From Myrmaecium sp. VS I D KN 1 (Eukaryota; Ascomycota; Dothideomycetes; Valsariales; Valsariaceae): DNA of 64,000 nt. Shown here in pieces: positions 11,426 to 22,452 of this stretch. The stretch's first letter is position 1; every line of letters begins with the position of its first letter. Below the pieces are notes generated by a model. It searched no databases. It was not told where the DNA came from and was given only the letters and a program-made list of their open reading frames with translations. The stretch lies in assembly GCA_019775845.1 (NCBI GenBank), contig JADQAV010000018.1, positions 1,123,044-1,187,043 on the forward strand, given 5' to 3'. Both the position numbers and the translations under genes were made by a program.

Positions 11426-12304
11426 GCCTTTTATCTCCTTCTTCACTCATTATCCTCTCATTCTTTCGTTTGCTCTCCTTGTGATCTCTCCTTTTTTCCT
11501 CTCTGGCTATGTGTCTTTGGTTTCGGTGTTCGAAGAGGGTAGGGGTACACACATGTGGTTGGGTTGATGTGGCAGACCGTGTCGCTCAACAGGCATGGGA
11601 GGACGGCGGAGCCGATCATGGTGAAACCTTGCGTGTCTGCATTTCTTTTCCGACTCTCATTTGGACCGGATCAAGCAACCTCACTCAGCGGTAGTACAAC
11701 AGACAGCAAATACTTGTACATTACGGGACCTAGATGACCCGAACGAGCCAAACAATAGGCCTTCACAGAAAAAAAATGCGTCTTTGAATGTTACTGCCGT
11801 CTTTGTTCATTACCATCTTATAAGAGAAAAGGAATGAAAGAAATAAAGCCCACCGCATACGATCCAAGGCTCATCTTGACATACACAGATTTGTTGTTTT
11901 CTCGAATAACCACATCGCATCCCTCTCCAAATAGACAACAAACACATACAAATAACCCCAAGGACCAAAAAGAAACGCCTCGATGATTCGCCCGTGAAAC
12001 CCCACCTGAAAAACGAAGGAAAGAAAGAAGAACAATTTCCAAAGAGTTGGAGGGAGAAATAGGATAGTAGAAGAACGAAAGATGAGATTCCCATGAAAAG
12101 AAGGCTCTGCTGAAGAATCGTACAAGAAAAGGTTAGGTGTTTCGAAGAAGAAGAGTAAAAGAGGAATACGAAGAAAAGAGAAGGAACGAGGGAAGAGGCA
12201 TTAGAGTTGCGCAAACCGCATCATACACGCGATATTTCCATGACAAGACGTTGCGAGGGCTTCAAGAGGCACACAGAAGAAGGGAAACATCCTCCTTCCC
12301 GTCC
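11426..12304. other. Convergent intergenic region between CDF and SUR2
   Basis: This holds the 3' untranslated tails of two convergent genes. From 11770 to 12200 it is A/G-rich on the plus strand, fitting the U/C-rich 3' end of the minus-strand gene. I see no gene. Confidence 0.4.
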
Positions 12305-13686
12305 TTAATGACTGCTCTCCACGCGGATGTTGCTCGCCTTGCCCTGCAAACTCTCATTGACGCGATCTCGCAAGCCCTTCAAGTTGCCCTGGTGCTCGCT
12401 CAGCGTCTTCCTCCGGGTGCTGCGGCGGAGCGCGACCGGAGTCGCCTTGGCGGAGGCCTCAGGCTCCGACGCTTCCGGGCTGGTGACGTTCTCCGACGGC
12501 GATGGTGTCGTCGCCCCAGGAGCGGCTCCGGTGGCGGCGGCGTCGTCGGCCCTGCGCTGGGCGGCGAGCCGGCTCTTCTCGTAGCGCGCGGCGACGTCGC
12601 CGCCCTTCCACATCGTGTCCAGCAGGCGGTCCCAGAAGGTGAAGAATGGCTGTGAGAAGTTGGTCTTGATGCCCCAGCTCTGGTGGTGGATGTCGTGGTA
12701 GCTGGCGTTGTTGGAGGTGATGAACTGGAGCGGGTCCCAGGGCAGGGCGTAGCCGCAGTGGTCGTCGACGGTCTTGATGGTGGAGCAGCTGAAGAACCAC
12801 ATCGATTGCCGGACGCTCATACCGGAGATGAGATAGGCGATGCCCGTGCCGAGGGTGTCGAGGAGGAATCCCTCGAATGGGTGGTTGTAGAGCGCACCGT
12901 ACGCGTATGGCACGTAGAGACGGTGATGACGGGAGTGGAACTTGGCTGTGCATTGGTCAGTATGAGTAGTTCAATATCGCTGGATTCTTGACTTGAAGAC
13001 ATACCATAGAGCCACTTGTTCACGTGCATAGCACGGTGCAAGAAGTATTGCCAGGTATCAACGATGAGAACACCGACTGTGAACTGGAACGCCGGAATGA
13101 TCCACCAGTAGATGGCCTTCGCGAACAAGAGCTCCCACGATGCGAACGCGGGGACAATGTGCTTCTCACCGTTCACAGTCATGGTCTGCGTCAGCCATGG
13201 GTAATTCCCACCGGCAACGGCGCCAGCGATTGTGGGGTAGGAGCCTGCCAGCTTCGCGGCCAGGCCACTCGCATTCAAGCCGAAGACACCGAGAACAAGC
13301 GGGATGGATCTCTCCGCCAGCCTTATGCGCTGTGCCCACACAGCGACGTCGTAGTCCTCCTTGCCATATGTCGGTTCCGGATCGAAGAAAGCGAGCGCGA
13401 TGCCGACGATACTTTGGATGATTTGCTGAACGATGACGTCGCGGAAAACGTCCCACCTCGACACGTGGTTTCGCATCAAAAGCTCGGCAGGGGTGTGCAA
13501 CCGGTATTGCGGGAAGAGGTCATAGACGTCAATGAGATGGAAGGCCATGGAGACAGCCCAGTACACAATGACAGGAAGCGCGAGGGCGAGGTACTTGTCC
13601 TCAACGCCGGGAACGAGCGGAGGCAATGGATGTAAAGTGTACTCCGGGAGCGGAGGAAGCTCCTGGTAAAGCGTTGTGTTCGCCAT
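12305..13686 (-). CDS. SUR2: Sphinganine C4-hydroxylase (SUR2 / BasA type)
   Basis: Two exons, 13686-13005 and 12945-12305, encode 440 aa; the intron has GTATGT and CACAG ends. It is a fatty-acid hydroxylase superfamily protein with the three di-iron histidine boxes: HRAMH (217-221), HSRHH just after the intron and HDIHHQ. Several hydrophobic segments place it in the ER membrane. It hydroxylates dihydrosphingosine at C4 to make phytosphingosine for phytoceramide. The C-terminal ~90 residues after the catalytic core are a polar Ala/Ser/Glu-rich extension of unknown role. It is divergent from TCTP. Confidence 0.93.
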
Positions 13687-14581
13687 TGCGGTAGATGGTG
13701 GGTGAATGAGGAGCGCAGTGGCGGCGGTGAGGTGAAGTTCAGGCTCCAGGGGAGCTGAGGGGATTGACGCGCCCAGGAGATTGCAGCCGGCGATAACAGG
13801 AAAAGGCGATGGACGAACAAAAAGGCGACGCCGGACGCGCAGGTGGAGGCGGAGAAGAAGGAGAGTGAGGAAGGCAAAGAGGTCGGTCTGGGTCGGTGAT
13901 AGAAAAAGAGCGATGGGAGAGGAAGTGACTCCCTCGGTGCTCGGGCTGCTTGTGTACCTTATTTAATTTTGCCTCAAGGGTGAGCAGATTGACGGCGGAC
14001 GGCGGACGGCAAACAGGTGATTTCACACGCTCGGCAATCCAGGAGGTCCAGCCAGCCCTAGGCGGTCCCCTGCCCTGCCCCTCGCCAGGTGAGTGCCTTA
14101 CCGGTCCGGGCATGGCGTCGGCCGACTGGGTGCCGTCGGCTCTCCTGTTCCCGCTCCGGTAAGGCAGGAGCGTGGCCAGTTAACCAGGCCATCAGGCCAC
14201 CAGACCTTGAAGGCGTCAAGGCATCAAGGCATTAAGCTATTAAGGCATAAAGGCGTTCAGGCGTCAAGGTACAAAGGCATCGATCGAGACATCGAGGCGA
14301 GCCCGACCGGTCCCCAGACCGCCAGGCCGTAAGGCCACCACTCCAGCGACCAGCAAGGCAAAGTGTCGGTCTTGGCGACCCCACCAACCCGAAGCCTCGA
14401 TTTCGAAAAACTGCAGAAAGCTGGAGCGCCCGGCCAAATTCACAAGCGCTACTGCCCCTCCCGCCTTGCCGCATATATTTTATCTACTCCCCCTCGTCCC
14501 ACTCCTACTTTTGTCCCTTCAGCTCCTACTCGCACGCACTTCCTCTACAGTACTTCCTCGTACCACACTCACGCCGCCACA
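13687..14581. promoter_or_regulatory. Divergent upstream region of SUR2 and TCTP
   Basis: 895 bp between two outward-facing genes. It contains the 8-bp tandem array at 14210-14281, a TATA-like CATATATTTTAT at 14472-14483 about 100 bp before the TCTP ATG, and a pyrimidine-rich leader (14484-14580). The TATA plus C/T-rich leader suits a strongly expressed growth-related mRNA. Confidence 0.55.
14210..14281 (+). repeat. Nine tandem 8-bp units, consensus AAGGCATC
   Basis: The 72 bp split exactly into nine 8-mers: AAGGCGTC, AAGGCATC, AAGGCATT, AAGCTATT, AAGGCATA, AAGGCGTT, CAGGCGTC, AAGGTACA, AAGGCATC. It lies about 190 bp upstream of the TATA-like box of TCTP. Related AGGCC/AGGCA words occur just before it (14185-14207). 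Confidence 0.85.
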
Positions 14582-15358
14582 ATGATCATTTACAAGGTGA
14601 GCGGCTCCTCCTCCACGGACTACCCCGCTCCCAGTCTGCGATCGTCGCGCTTTGCCGCCCTTGTTCACCCGTTCGCGATGTCCGTCTGGCTAACCACACT
14701 TCGCACTCGCAGGATATCATCACCGGTGACGAGATCATCTCCGACTCCTACGACCTCAAGTTGGTCGATGGTGTCGTGTACGAGGCCGACTGCAAGAAGA
14801 TCACCGTCGGCAACGAGAACATCGGTCAGTCTCCCCACAATCAGCCATTCCCCGACACAGCATCACCCGGTCAACGTCCCAACCGCAACAACACCACGCC
14901 TGACAATAATTTCCGTAGATATCGGAGCCAACCCCTCTGCCGAGGAGGGTGAGGAGGCCACCGAGGACAACGCCCAGACTGTCATCGATGTCGTTCACTC
15001 TTTCCGTTTGAACGAGACTTCCTTCGACAAGAAGTCCTACCTCAGCCATCTTAAGACCTACATGAAGAAGGTCAAGGAGACCCTGAAGGAGAAGGGCGCC
15101 AGCGAGGACGAGATCAAGCAGTTCGAGCAGGGTGCCTCGGCCTTCGCCAAGAAGATCGTTGCCAACTTCAAGGACTACGAGTTCTTGATCGGCGAGTCCA
15201 TGGACCCCGATGGAATGTGAGTCGAGCATTTTCCCTTCCGCCAATGCTTTCTACGTGCTAACATTATCCGTAGGGTCGTCCTCCTCAACTACCGTGAGGA
15301 TGGTATCACTCCCTTCGTCACCGTCTGGAAGCACGGTCTCGAGGAGATGAAGGTCTAA
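14582..15358 (+). CDS. Translationally controlled tumour protein (TCTP)
   Basis: Four exons, 14582-14596, 14713-14824, 14919-15216 and 15274-15358, encode 169 aa, the normal family length. The first exon codes only MIIYK. The next starts [16 protein letters not shown], the conserved N-terminal beta core. Exon 3 carries the flexible acidic loop ([10 protein letters not shown]) and the helical hairpin with the TCTP signature region around [14 protein letters not shown]. The last exon ends with [24 protein letters not shown] is an abundant cytosolic protein tied to growth, translation and stress. Its codons are strongly biased to C-ending forms, as in highly expressed genes. The gene has several short introns near its 5' end, common in fungal high-expression genes. 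Confidence 0.96.
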
Positions 15359-16346
15359 AAAGTTCTTGGAGGAGTAATTGTAGTTATGCCAGTTACGATT
15401 TTAGTGCATGAATGGATATCCGCCGTAGCGACCTCAAAAAAAAAACTATGAATTGCGCAAGGCTTCTTTGTATTCCCATTGCGATTTCTACCGCGATTGC
15501 TACCGCCCGCTCTAGGCCAGATCACGCCTAGATGCTGTGTCGCGCACCTCTTCGTCGGAGTCTATCGTTCCCCGCGTATTGCCCTGATCCGCGAAATAAC
15601 AATGGCTTGACCATGTTTACTTAGTATGCGCTGCAGCTGATTGGCGACAAGATGTGGAACGGGGCTTAGGTAGGCAAAGGGGTTTGTGTAGAGTACCTAA
15701 TGGGGTTTCGCCGGTTTCTGGACATTCTGTTATTGAGCAGTCAAGAGGGGAAAGAGCGTTAACAACAAATCAAAGCCTGTTGATACACTGTCTACTGTAC
15801 GGATCGTTGACAAGGTGTTCTTGCAACATTTTGATAACAGTCTGTCGAAACCTCCGAACCCCGCAAGGGATCAATCAGAGTACCTAGTACCTCAGGTAGG
15901 TATGTAGGAGAAGCAACCTCTAGCCCGTTCAGCTCCGCTGGTACATGACGTAAACCGTTGCAACAACACCCGCTTTCCAATGTGACCGTCTACAGTCTCG
16001 TCCTCAGCTGTTATGGATAACGTGGGAAGGGTGTTCGTTCAGATGGCTTGCTGTCTGGGCTGTCCAGTTGCGATGATCGAACAGCACCTCATCCAGCCGC
16101 CATCAGTGCGTCTGACGTGGTCCGTGACGAGGGGAAGTTCATCTAAACCCAGGTCTTCGGATACTCGATCGCCGCAGCCTTAAGCGCCCTCTCCCTCCTC
16201 CGTCGTCTCGCACCCTTCGTCTCGCGTTTGTCCGCTCTGATTTTGCTTGATATCGCTATCTCACTGCTTTTCTGTCTCAATTGGTCGCTACCGGCTCTTT
16301 TGTCTGTCATGCCAGTGGCCGTTTGGCCGTTGTCGCACGCCGAATT
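15359..16346. other. Intergenic region between TCTP and the RdRP relic
   Basis: It holds the TCTP 3' end (an A-run near 15436) and the RdRP upstream region. Several short TACCTA/TAGGTA words cluster at 15668-15910. No coding sequence or RNA gene is recognised. Confidence 0.4.
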
Positions 16347-19300
16347 ATGTTTCAAAACAGACCCTCGCACGTCAAGGACCCACGTACGCCGAAGAAGCGT
16401 CAACACGAGGCGATAAACGACATCGTGAGGGGCCTCTCAGCCGAGTATGGCCTGGAGTTCCAGCTTAGGGATTACAATTGGTCCCCCCATCAGAGCTGGG
16501 AGGAACCTCGGTTCTACAGCGCCATTCGGTTTCTATATTTCCAGTCCGTGCCGATCTCCGTGAGAAGTTGAAGCACTTCGAGGAGCACGACTTCAAGACG
16601 CAAGTCCTCCGCCATGAAGAACCGGGCGAGCGTCTGAAACGGCTGCTTGCCCAGCTGGATCCGTTGGTACAGGTATGCAAAGAGCGCATCAGGCAAGCCG
16701 GTCGAAGCCACCAGGAGACCTTGTTGAGTGCATCGCGTGCCGATAGGCAGTCCCGCGATGAGGCGTGGAATAGCTCACCGCCAGCTGCTCCAAGATTCCG
16801 TGAGGATGATCCTTGTACGTTCATTCTTCACCGCATCCTCCTATGTGCTCCTTCCTGGTTCGCACGAGCTCTGTAGCATTGTGTATATGTTAGAGGTGCT
16901 TCTGACGGCCGCACTTCACGATGCCCGCATACCCTCCCGTTACCATCATAATGAAGAGGCCTTCGAACTGACCTTATCTAGCCGAACAGCTGCTGAGAGA
17001 AGCCGGTACAGCTGGGTATGATCATAGCAGAGGCTCAGGATCGTCGACGGAAGATGGAGGGAGTGGTCAAGAAAACGAGGAGTTCAAGACTCCTCCTCAA
17101 TCACCGACTCCATCCGCCCGGAAAAATCCACCCCCAAGGAAGAGGAGGTCTTCAGGATCCATTGATCGAGAGAGAATCTCCCCGAAATTGTCGAGAACAG
17201 CTGGCTGGAAACAGTCTTCCGAGAAACTGGTGGCATCACCGCATCTACCTAGAACCGATTCCGTGCAACAAATGTCCCGCGGAACCTCGATGGCAGGGAC
17301 ATCGTTCCATCCCGTACAGCAGACGTCCCGCGGAACTTCGATGGCAGGGACGTCGTTCAATTCCACCACGACTGTGGCTACATCAGCTTCCTCCTTCATA
17401 GGATACCCTCGAAATGCGGACACACCTAATACGTCTTTTAACTCAGATGGCCCCGGCTATCCTGACCTAGCTTCCTTTCATCCTGATCTGGCGCCTGCTG
17501 TGCCTGCTCAAATCAACTCTTCTAAGAAGGGTTTCGTTGAAGCCAAGACAGAAACTAGTCTAGGTCAGAATGTAACGCGCACCAAGCATCAAGAAAAGGG
17601 TAGTCTGGCCACTGTCCAGAAGCCTCTAAATGGTGACAGCCCCAAAAAGCGAACCATGCAGCATCAAGTACGAGCCTTGCCGCACGACAATCTTTTCGTT
17701 CCGGATAGCCCAAAATCTCTTCACCGTGCTCCGTTTATTGTGCGTATGGAATGTCTCAGAGTGGCCTTGGCTAACAACATCTCTCAAGAAGATGTCGTTG
17801 GCGTCTATGACGATGGTTTCAGTTAGTATGATAACTTCTGGAGCTACGTGGAAGATAATCCGAAATGTGCGAAGCTGCCAAAGCGATCGCCAAAAGAAGC
17901 TTGGGAAGAAGGAACGTTGTTTCCCAATATGACCCTCAAAGCGAGCGTCGCCCTGAGCCAATCGAATGAAGGGCCCGTGTTTAAAATACAACTCGAGCCT
18001 TTTCAGTGGGAGGACTCGTGCAGGTTTCAGCGGGCCTTTGGTTCCGATAGATTCCTATATCTTACTGTGCCGACCTTCAGAAACATCCCCTGTCACAGCC
18101 ACATCTATGGTCAAAAAGACAATTTGACACTTCAGTACCTTGAGTGGTTGAAGGTTGAGCATACATTCCTAGGGCGGAAATGGAGAGCATTCCATGTAGA
18201 AACCTCGTCCAAGAAGGCTAGAGGACCAGGTCGTGAACCCGAAGTTTTCGACAGGGTTGTCCTGTTCGCAGTCAAGGGCTGCGATATACGTCCTCGGCTG
18301 CAAAGCAGGGTATCTTCATGCGATCCGAGTCCTGGCTCAACCAGATATGAAATGAGCGTCAAGGATCTCCTGAACTGGTTCATGGACCTTGACCTCAACC
18401 GTGGGCAGCCTTACTGTAAGGCATTCGCGAGACTCGACTTGGGATTTTCCAGAACCACACCAACGATAGTGTTCAAGCCATCTCAGGTGCGATACAAAGT
18501 TCAGGACCGTAAAGCGGACTCAAGCCCAGACGATACCTGAATTGATGACCCAAATCTGTCGTGGGCCCAGCCTCCTTGGAAGGACAGTATGCAGGATGGC
18601 TGCTCACGAATCTCTGTTGGGGCCCCGAAAGAGGTCTGGTCCATGTTCAAGCAGCCCGGTCCCATCCCGTCGGCGTTCCAGGCGAGGATCGGAGGCGCCA
18701 AGGGTGTTTGGATCCTGAGTGCGCCTTCGTCAACACTCGATTCCCGTCACACTGATATCTGGATTGAGGTCACGGAGAGCCAGTTGAAGTTCGAACGCCA
18801 TGAGGATGACAGGAACGAGCACACTTCCGACAGGCAGAGGCTGACGTTCGAGGTTGTTGGAAACAGTCAGCGACCTAGTGCATCCAGTCTGCATGTTTCG
18901 TTCTTGCAGATCCTGAAAGATCGTGGTGTGTCGCTAAAACAGATGGATACCGTCGTGAGGAGAGACATGGATGCCGAACGAGAGAAGATCCTGGAGGCTA
19001 TCGATGGCCCGCAGGAGCTGAGGAGCTGGATGTCCAAGGTGCAGTCCACCGCGGAAAAGATGCGGCGGAATTCTGTTGTCCCCATGGAGTCATCTCTTCC
19101 TCTATTCCTGGAAGATAAGATTACGCTCCTCCTTGATGCAGGCTTTGAGCCGAAGAAGCACACCTTCGTAGCTGAGTTGGTGTCTTTCCTCATAGACAGA
19201 TATCTTGAACGCATGCGCGTGAATCTCAAGCTGACGTTGAGCCGGTCGACGCATGTGTACGGTGTCGTAGACCTCTCAGGGGTGCTAAAGCCAGGCGAGG

Positions 19301-20687
19301 TTCAGTTGAGCTTCTCGTCGGTACAGCACAATGAGATTACGCAGGAGAGTTACTCTTACCTGGACGGTCAAGAGGTGCTTATAGCACGACACCCGGCGTT
19401 GAGACGATCGGATATTCAAAAGGTCAGGGCTGTCTTCCACAAAGAGCTCAGCTACTTAACGGATGTTGTGATTTTTTCTTCCACAGGCCCACTGCCAGAG
19501 GCTCATAAGCTTCAAGGAGGCGACTACGATGGTGACCGGTTCTGGATCTGTTGGGATCCGGACCTCACCAGGGGCTTTCATAATGCTCCAGCGCCCGTGA
19601 ACTCTCCGAAACCAGAGGAATACGGTATCAGAGTGGATCGAAGGACTTTGGGAGACGTATTGGTGCAAGATGGCGGTTCGGTCGATGAATACCTGCGTTT
19701 GAGCTTCGAGTTTAAGCGGCAACCTGAGCTTCTAGGCAAGGTCACCAATCTCCATGGAAAACTCTGTTATCACGCGAACAAGCTGGACTCCCCAACAATC
19801 AATGTGTTCAGCGATCTGCACGACCTATTGGTCGACTGGCGGAAGAATGGTTACGTGTTTGGCGACACCGAGTACAACAGCTTGTTGAAACGTTACGCGG
19901 TGAAGTCTAACCCACCACAGCCTGCGTACAAGAAGGCTTTGGAAGAAAGCGAGGACCGCAGCAAGCCAAAAGCGAAGAATCGTGGGCAAACGACGGTCAA
20001 GTTCAAAGCTGAGAATCTTATCGATCACCTTTTATTCGAAGTGGTGCAGCCTCACCACGAGGAGACTCAGAGGCGGCTGAAGCAAGCCTTGGCCAAACTA
20101 GGCGATTCCGACGATCGGGACTTGTGGCAGCCCTATATCAGCATCAACAAGCACTACGGGAGAGATCGCGTGATCCAGGCAGTTCTGGAAGCTCTCAGGG
20201 CCGAAAATCTCGGTCTCGAGAAGTTGTGGCTCGACATGCATCGCTCGGACTGGCGAAGAAGGGCAGAGATGCCTACAACGAGGAACTGGAGCGCCTGCAC
20301 CAGAAGTTCTACGCGTACCAGCCACGGTCCGAGCATCTTCAGCATCCTGTCGTGGCGGAGTGGGTGCGGCCGGCCGTGGAGGGCCCCCCGACCACGTGGG
20401 AGCTCCTCCGGGCATCCGCGCTCTTCAACAAGCACCACGGACGCACCTCCTTCGTCTTCACCCTGGCCGGCATGCAGCTGGCGCAGATCAAGGCGTTCAG
20501 CCGCCCGGGCACGCGATGCCTCACCGAGGCCGCGTGGGGCAACCTGAAGCCGCGCACGTTCCGGAGCAAGCGTGTCATCCATGGAAATGCGGAAGCGACG
20601 GTTGGCGGCGGGGACGACGCCGTCGATGATGATGATAATTCGGAAAATGAGAGCGTGTATGAGATCGCTCGATCGCAGTTGGGCTGA
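16347..20687 (+). pseudogene. Cellular RNA-dependent RNA polymerase (QDE-1 class), broken
   Basis: Homology to fungal RNAi RdRPs runs from MFQNRPSHVKDPR at 16347 to a stop at 20685. One intron, 16815-16981, is supported by phase. The catalytic loop is intact (GGDYDGDRFWICWDPD, around 19516-19563), as are blocks such as GCSRISVGAPKEVW and AFQARIGGAKGVWILSA. The frame is broken: near 16540 the coding frame changes by one base; an in-frame TAG at 17824 sits inside conserved sequence (ending VYDDGFS, resuming YDNFW); an in-frame TGA at 18538 follows PDDT; and near 20240-20260 the frame changes again before GLAKKGRDAYNEELE. I found no spliceable intron of normal size covering these points, although a 161-nt intron starting at 16384 could bypass the first one at the cost of conserved residues. 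A functional full-length enzyme is unlikely unless the assembly is wrong. Confidence 0.8.
17261..17358 (+). repeat. Two-copy 51-bp repeat inside the RdRP relic
   Basis: The segment starting at 17261 is repeated from 17312 with a few changes, giving two copies of the peptide pattern QQ-x-SRGTSMAGTSF in the linker before the polymerase core. It lies in the low-complexity Ser/Thr-rich part of the protein. Confidence 0.75.
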
Positions 20688-22452
20688 TGACCGACCCCTA
20701 TCGCGCGCTTTTCAGAGCCCGGAAATTGGGGCTTCAACTTCACCTGCCTGAATGAACTTGAGGGGGCTATGGACGAGGCTGGGTTGTTTCGAACCTGGTG
20801 CGCTGCTGCTACTAGTGCTTCTTATGCGTGAATCGCATGGAGGCAAGGCACGCATCTTCGTCTTCTTGCCGTATCTTCCCTTGCGATTGTTGCAGCCCCC
20901 TCGACCTTACGACGCTTTACGAATCTCTCGGTTTTGATGATCGTCTTGATGATTGTTTATTTGTCTTTTTCTTTACCTTCTAGGGTGCACATTGGATCGA
21001 TCTCACTTATGCCCTGAAAAAGTCACTCATCTCTTGGATGTTTGATTTAGGGGCGTAGCAACGAACTGTATCTTGGCGTATCTTGGCTACCTCACTCCTT
21101 GGAGGGGTTTGGGAAGAGAGCAACGCTTGGATTTTTCTCAGTTTGGGGATCTTTGGAACTACGACTACTACTAGAATAGAGAAAAGAAAAGAGACGAACG
21201 GGATGGGACACAGGGCATGTTGGTGGCTATATCATCGTTTGGTGGGAGTAGAATATCTCTCGCTCTATATCAACCCCCTTCCTTTCATCGTTACGTCTAG
21301 CACGGATGGACGATTGGATGGACGGCTATATGTATACCTTTCGGTTCTTTCTCTTTTCGAAATGAGAAAACAAAGAAATGAAAAGACAAAGTCATGTGAA
21401 CGATTCTTGATTTCGGGCCACGGTGATTACTATGATATTAACACTAAAGATGTTTAATAGTAGGAGACGGTATATGATATTGAAGGTAGAGTACTAGTTT
21501 TCTCCTACCATTGTACTCTATCAAGAATTAGGAGAAAGTACATGTAGTAACGAGAGGGCCGAGGATGCGTCGGAGATCCTTGCCCCAACCTTTTTTCTTG
21601 GTTTTCTTTTTTGATCTTTTTGTTCCGATCATTGATTGACGACCAGGATCTATATAATCGTGCCATCTATATAATCGACCCGTGGATGGCAGCGAGAGGT
21701 GCTGCTCCGTAGTATACAACTAACAAATACTTACCTATAGACCAATTGCTTGCTCACCCATCTCTTCTTCCCCCACAGCCCTACACCTCCTCTCTCTCCT
21801 CTTCTCTCTATTCTTCACTTTATAATCAAACGGTTGCGCTGGTGCGGGAGTGGGGGAAAATCTGTTGGGAGCAAGGCCAGCGGCGCGCGCGGGGGGGAGG
21901 ATTTTGCCGAGGCAGCGTGCCGCGACGTCATTCGTCCGGAGCTCCCTCTCTCCCTCTCTGCGTCTCCGTCCGCCCTCTCACCAAACAAAAAAATATCGGC
22001 CGTGACGTTACCCGTTCACTGGGACCGCGACCAACCGACAACGTCTCTCTCTCCCCACCTCTCGCATCTCTTCTTCTTCTTCTTTTTCTTCCTCTTCTCT
22101 CTTTTCCTTTCCTTTCTTCTCCTCAATCACCACCTCACACGCATACTTTCTTTCTCATCGCCTTTTGCGCGAGCTTCATCGCTCAGGTCACCTCTACAAA
22201 CGCGTCCGCTAGCTCCCGTTTGTCTACATGCTGGGCGTGACCCTGTGACGGCATCGCACGCCTACTTACCCTCCCCCAGACACCCAACTTTACTTTCCCT
22301 TTCTCTCTTCCCCCTCAACCTTCTGCAACTTTCACCAACCTCCAACCCACGTCATCTCCTCTGCTCCTCTGCGCATCCGCAATCAGCTATCCGTCACCCC
22401 GTGGTTTGAGCAGCATTCCTGCTCTCTTCCACTCGCGCCACCTGCAGCAACC
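20688..22452. promoter_or_regulatory. Intergenic region and pyrimidine-rich leader of the elongase gene
   Basis: 1.8 kb without a supportable gene. The left half is AT-richer than the surroundings. From about 21945 to 22340 the plus strand is a long C/T tract (TCTTCTTCTTC, CTCTCTCCCC), typical of strong fungal promoters and 5' leaders, directly upstream of the elongase start. Confidence 0.45.

Noticed and set aside
12137-12655. Plus-strand ORF over the SUR2 3' end
   Set aside because: It is the antisense shadow of SUR2 coding sequence.
16541-16544. A 16-nt intron to explain the first frame change in the RdRP relic
   Set aside because: Far below normal fungal intron size. A frame change is simpler.
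18589-20547. Annotating the RdRP C-terminal part as an intact independent gene
   Set aside because: It starts in the middle of a conserved block and changes frame before the end; it is part of the broken RdRP.
20760-20830. Possible tRNA on the minus strand (GGTTCGAAA word)
   Set aside because: The T-stem does not pair and no acceptor or anticodon stem can be built.
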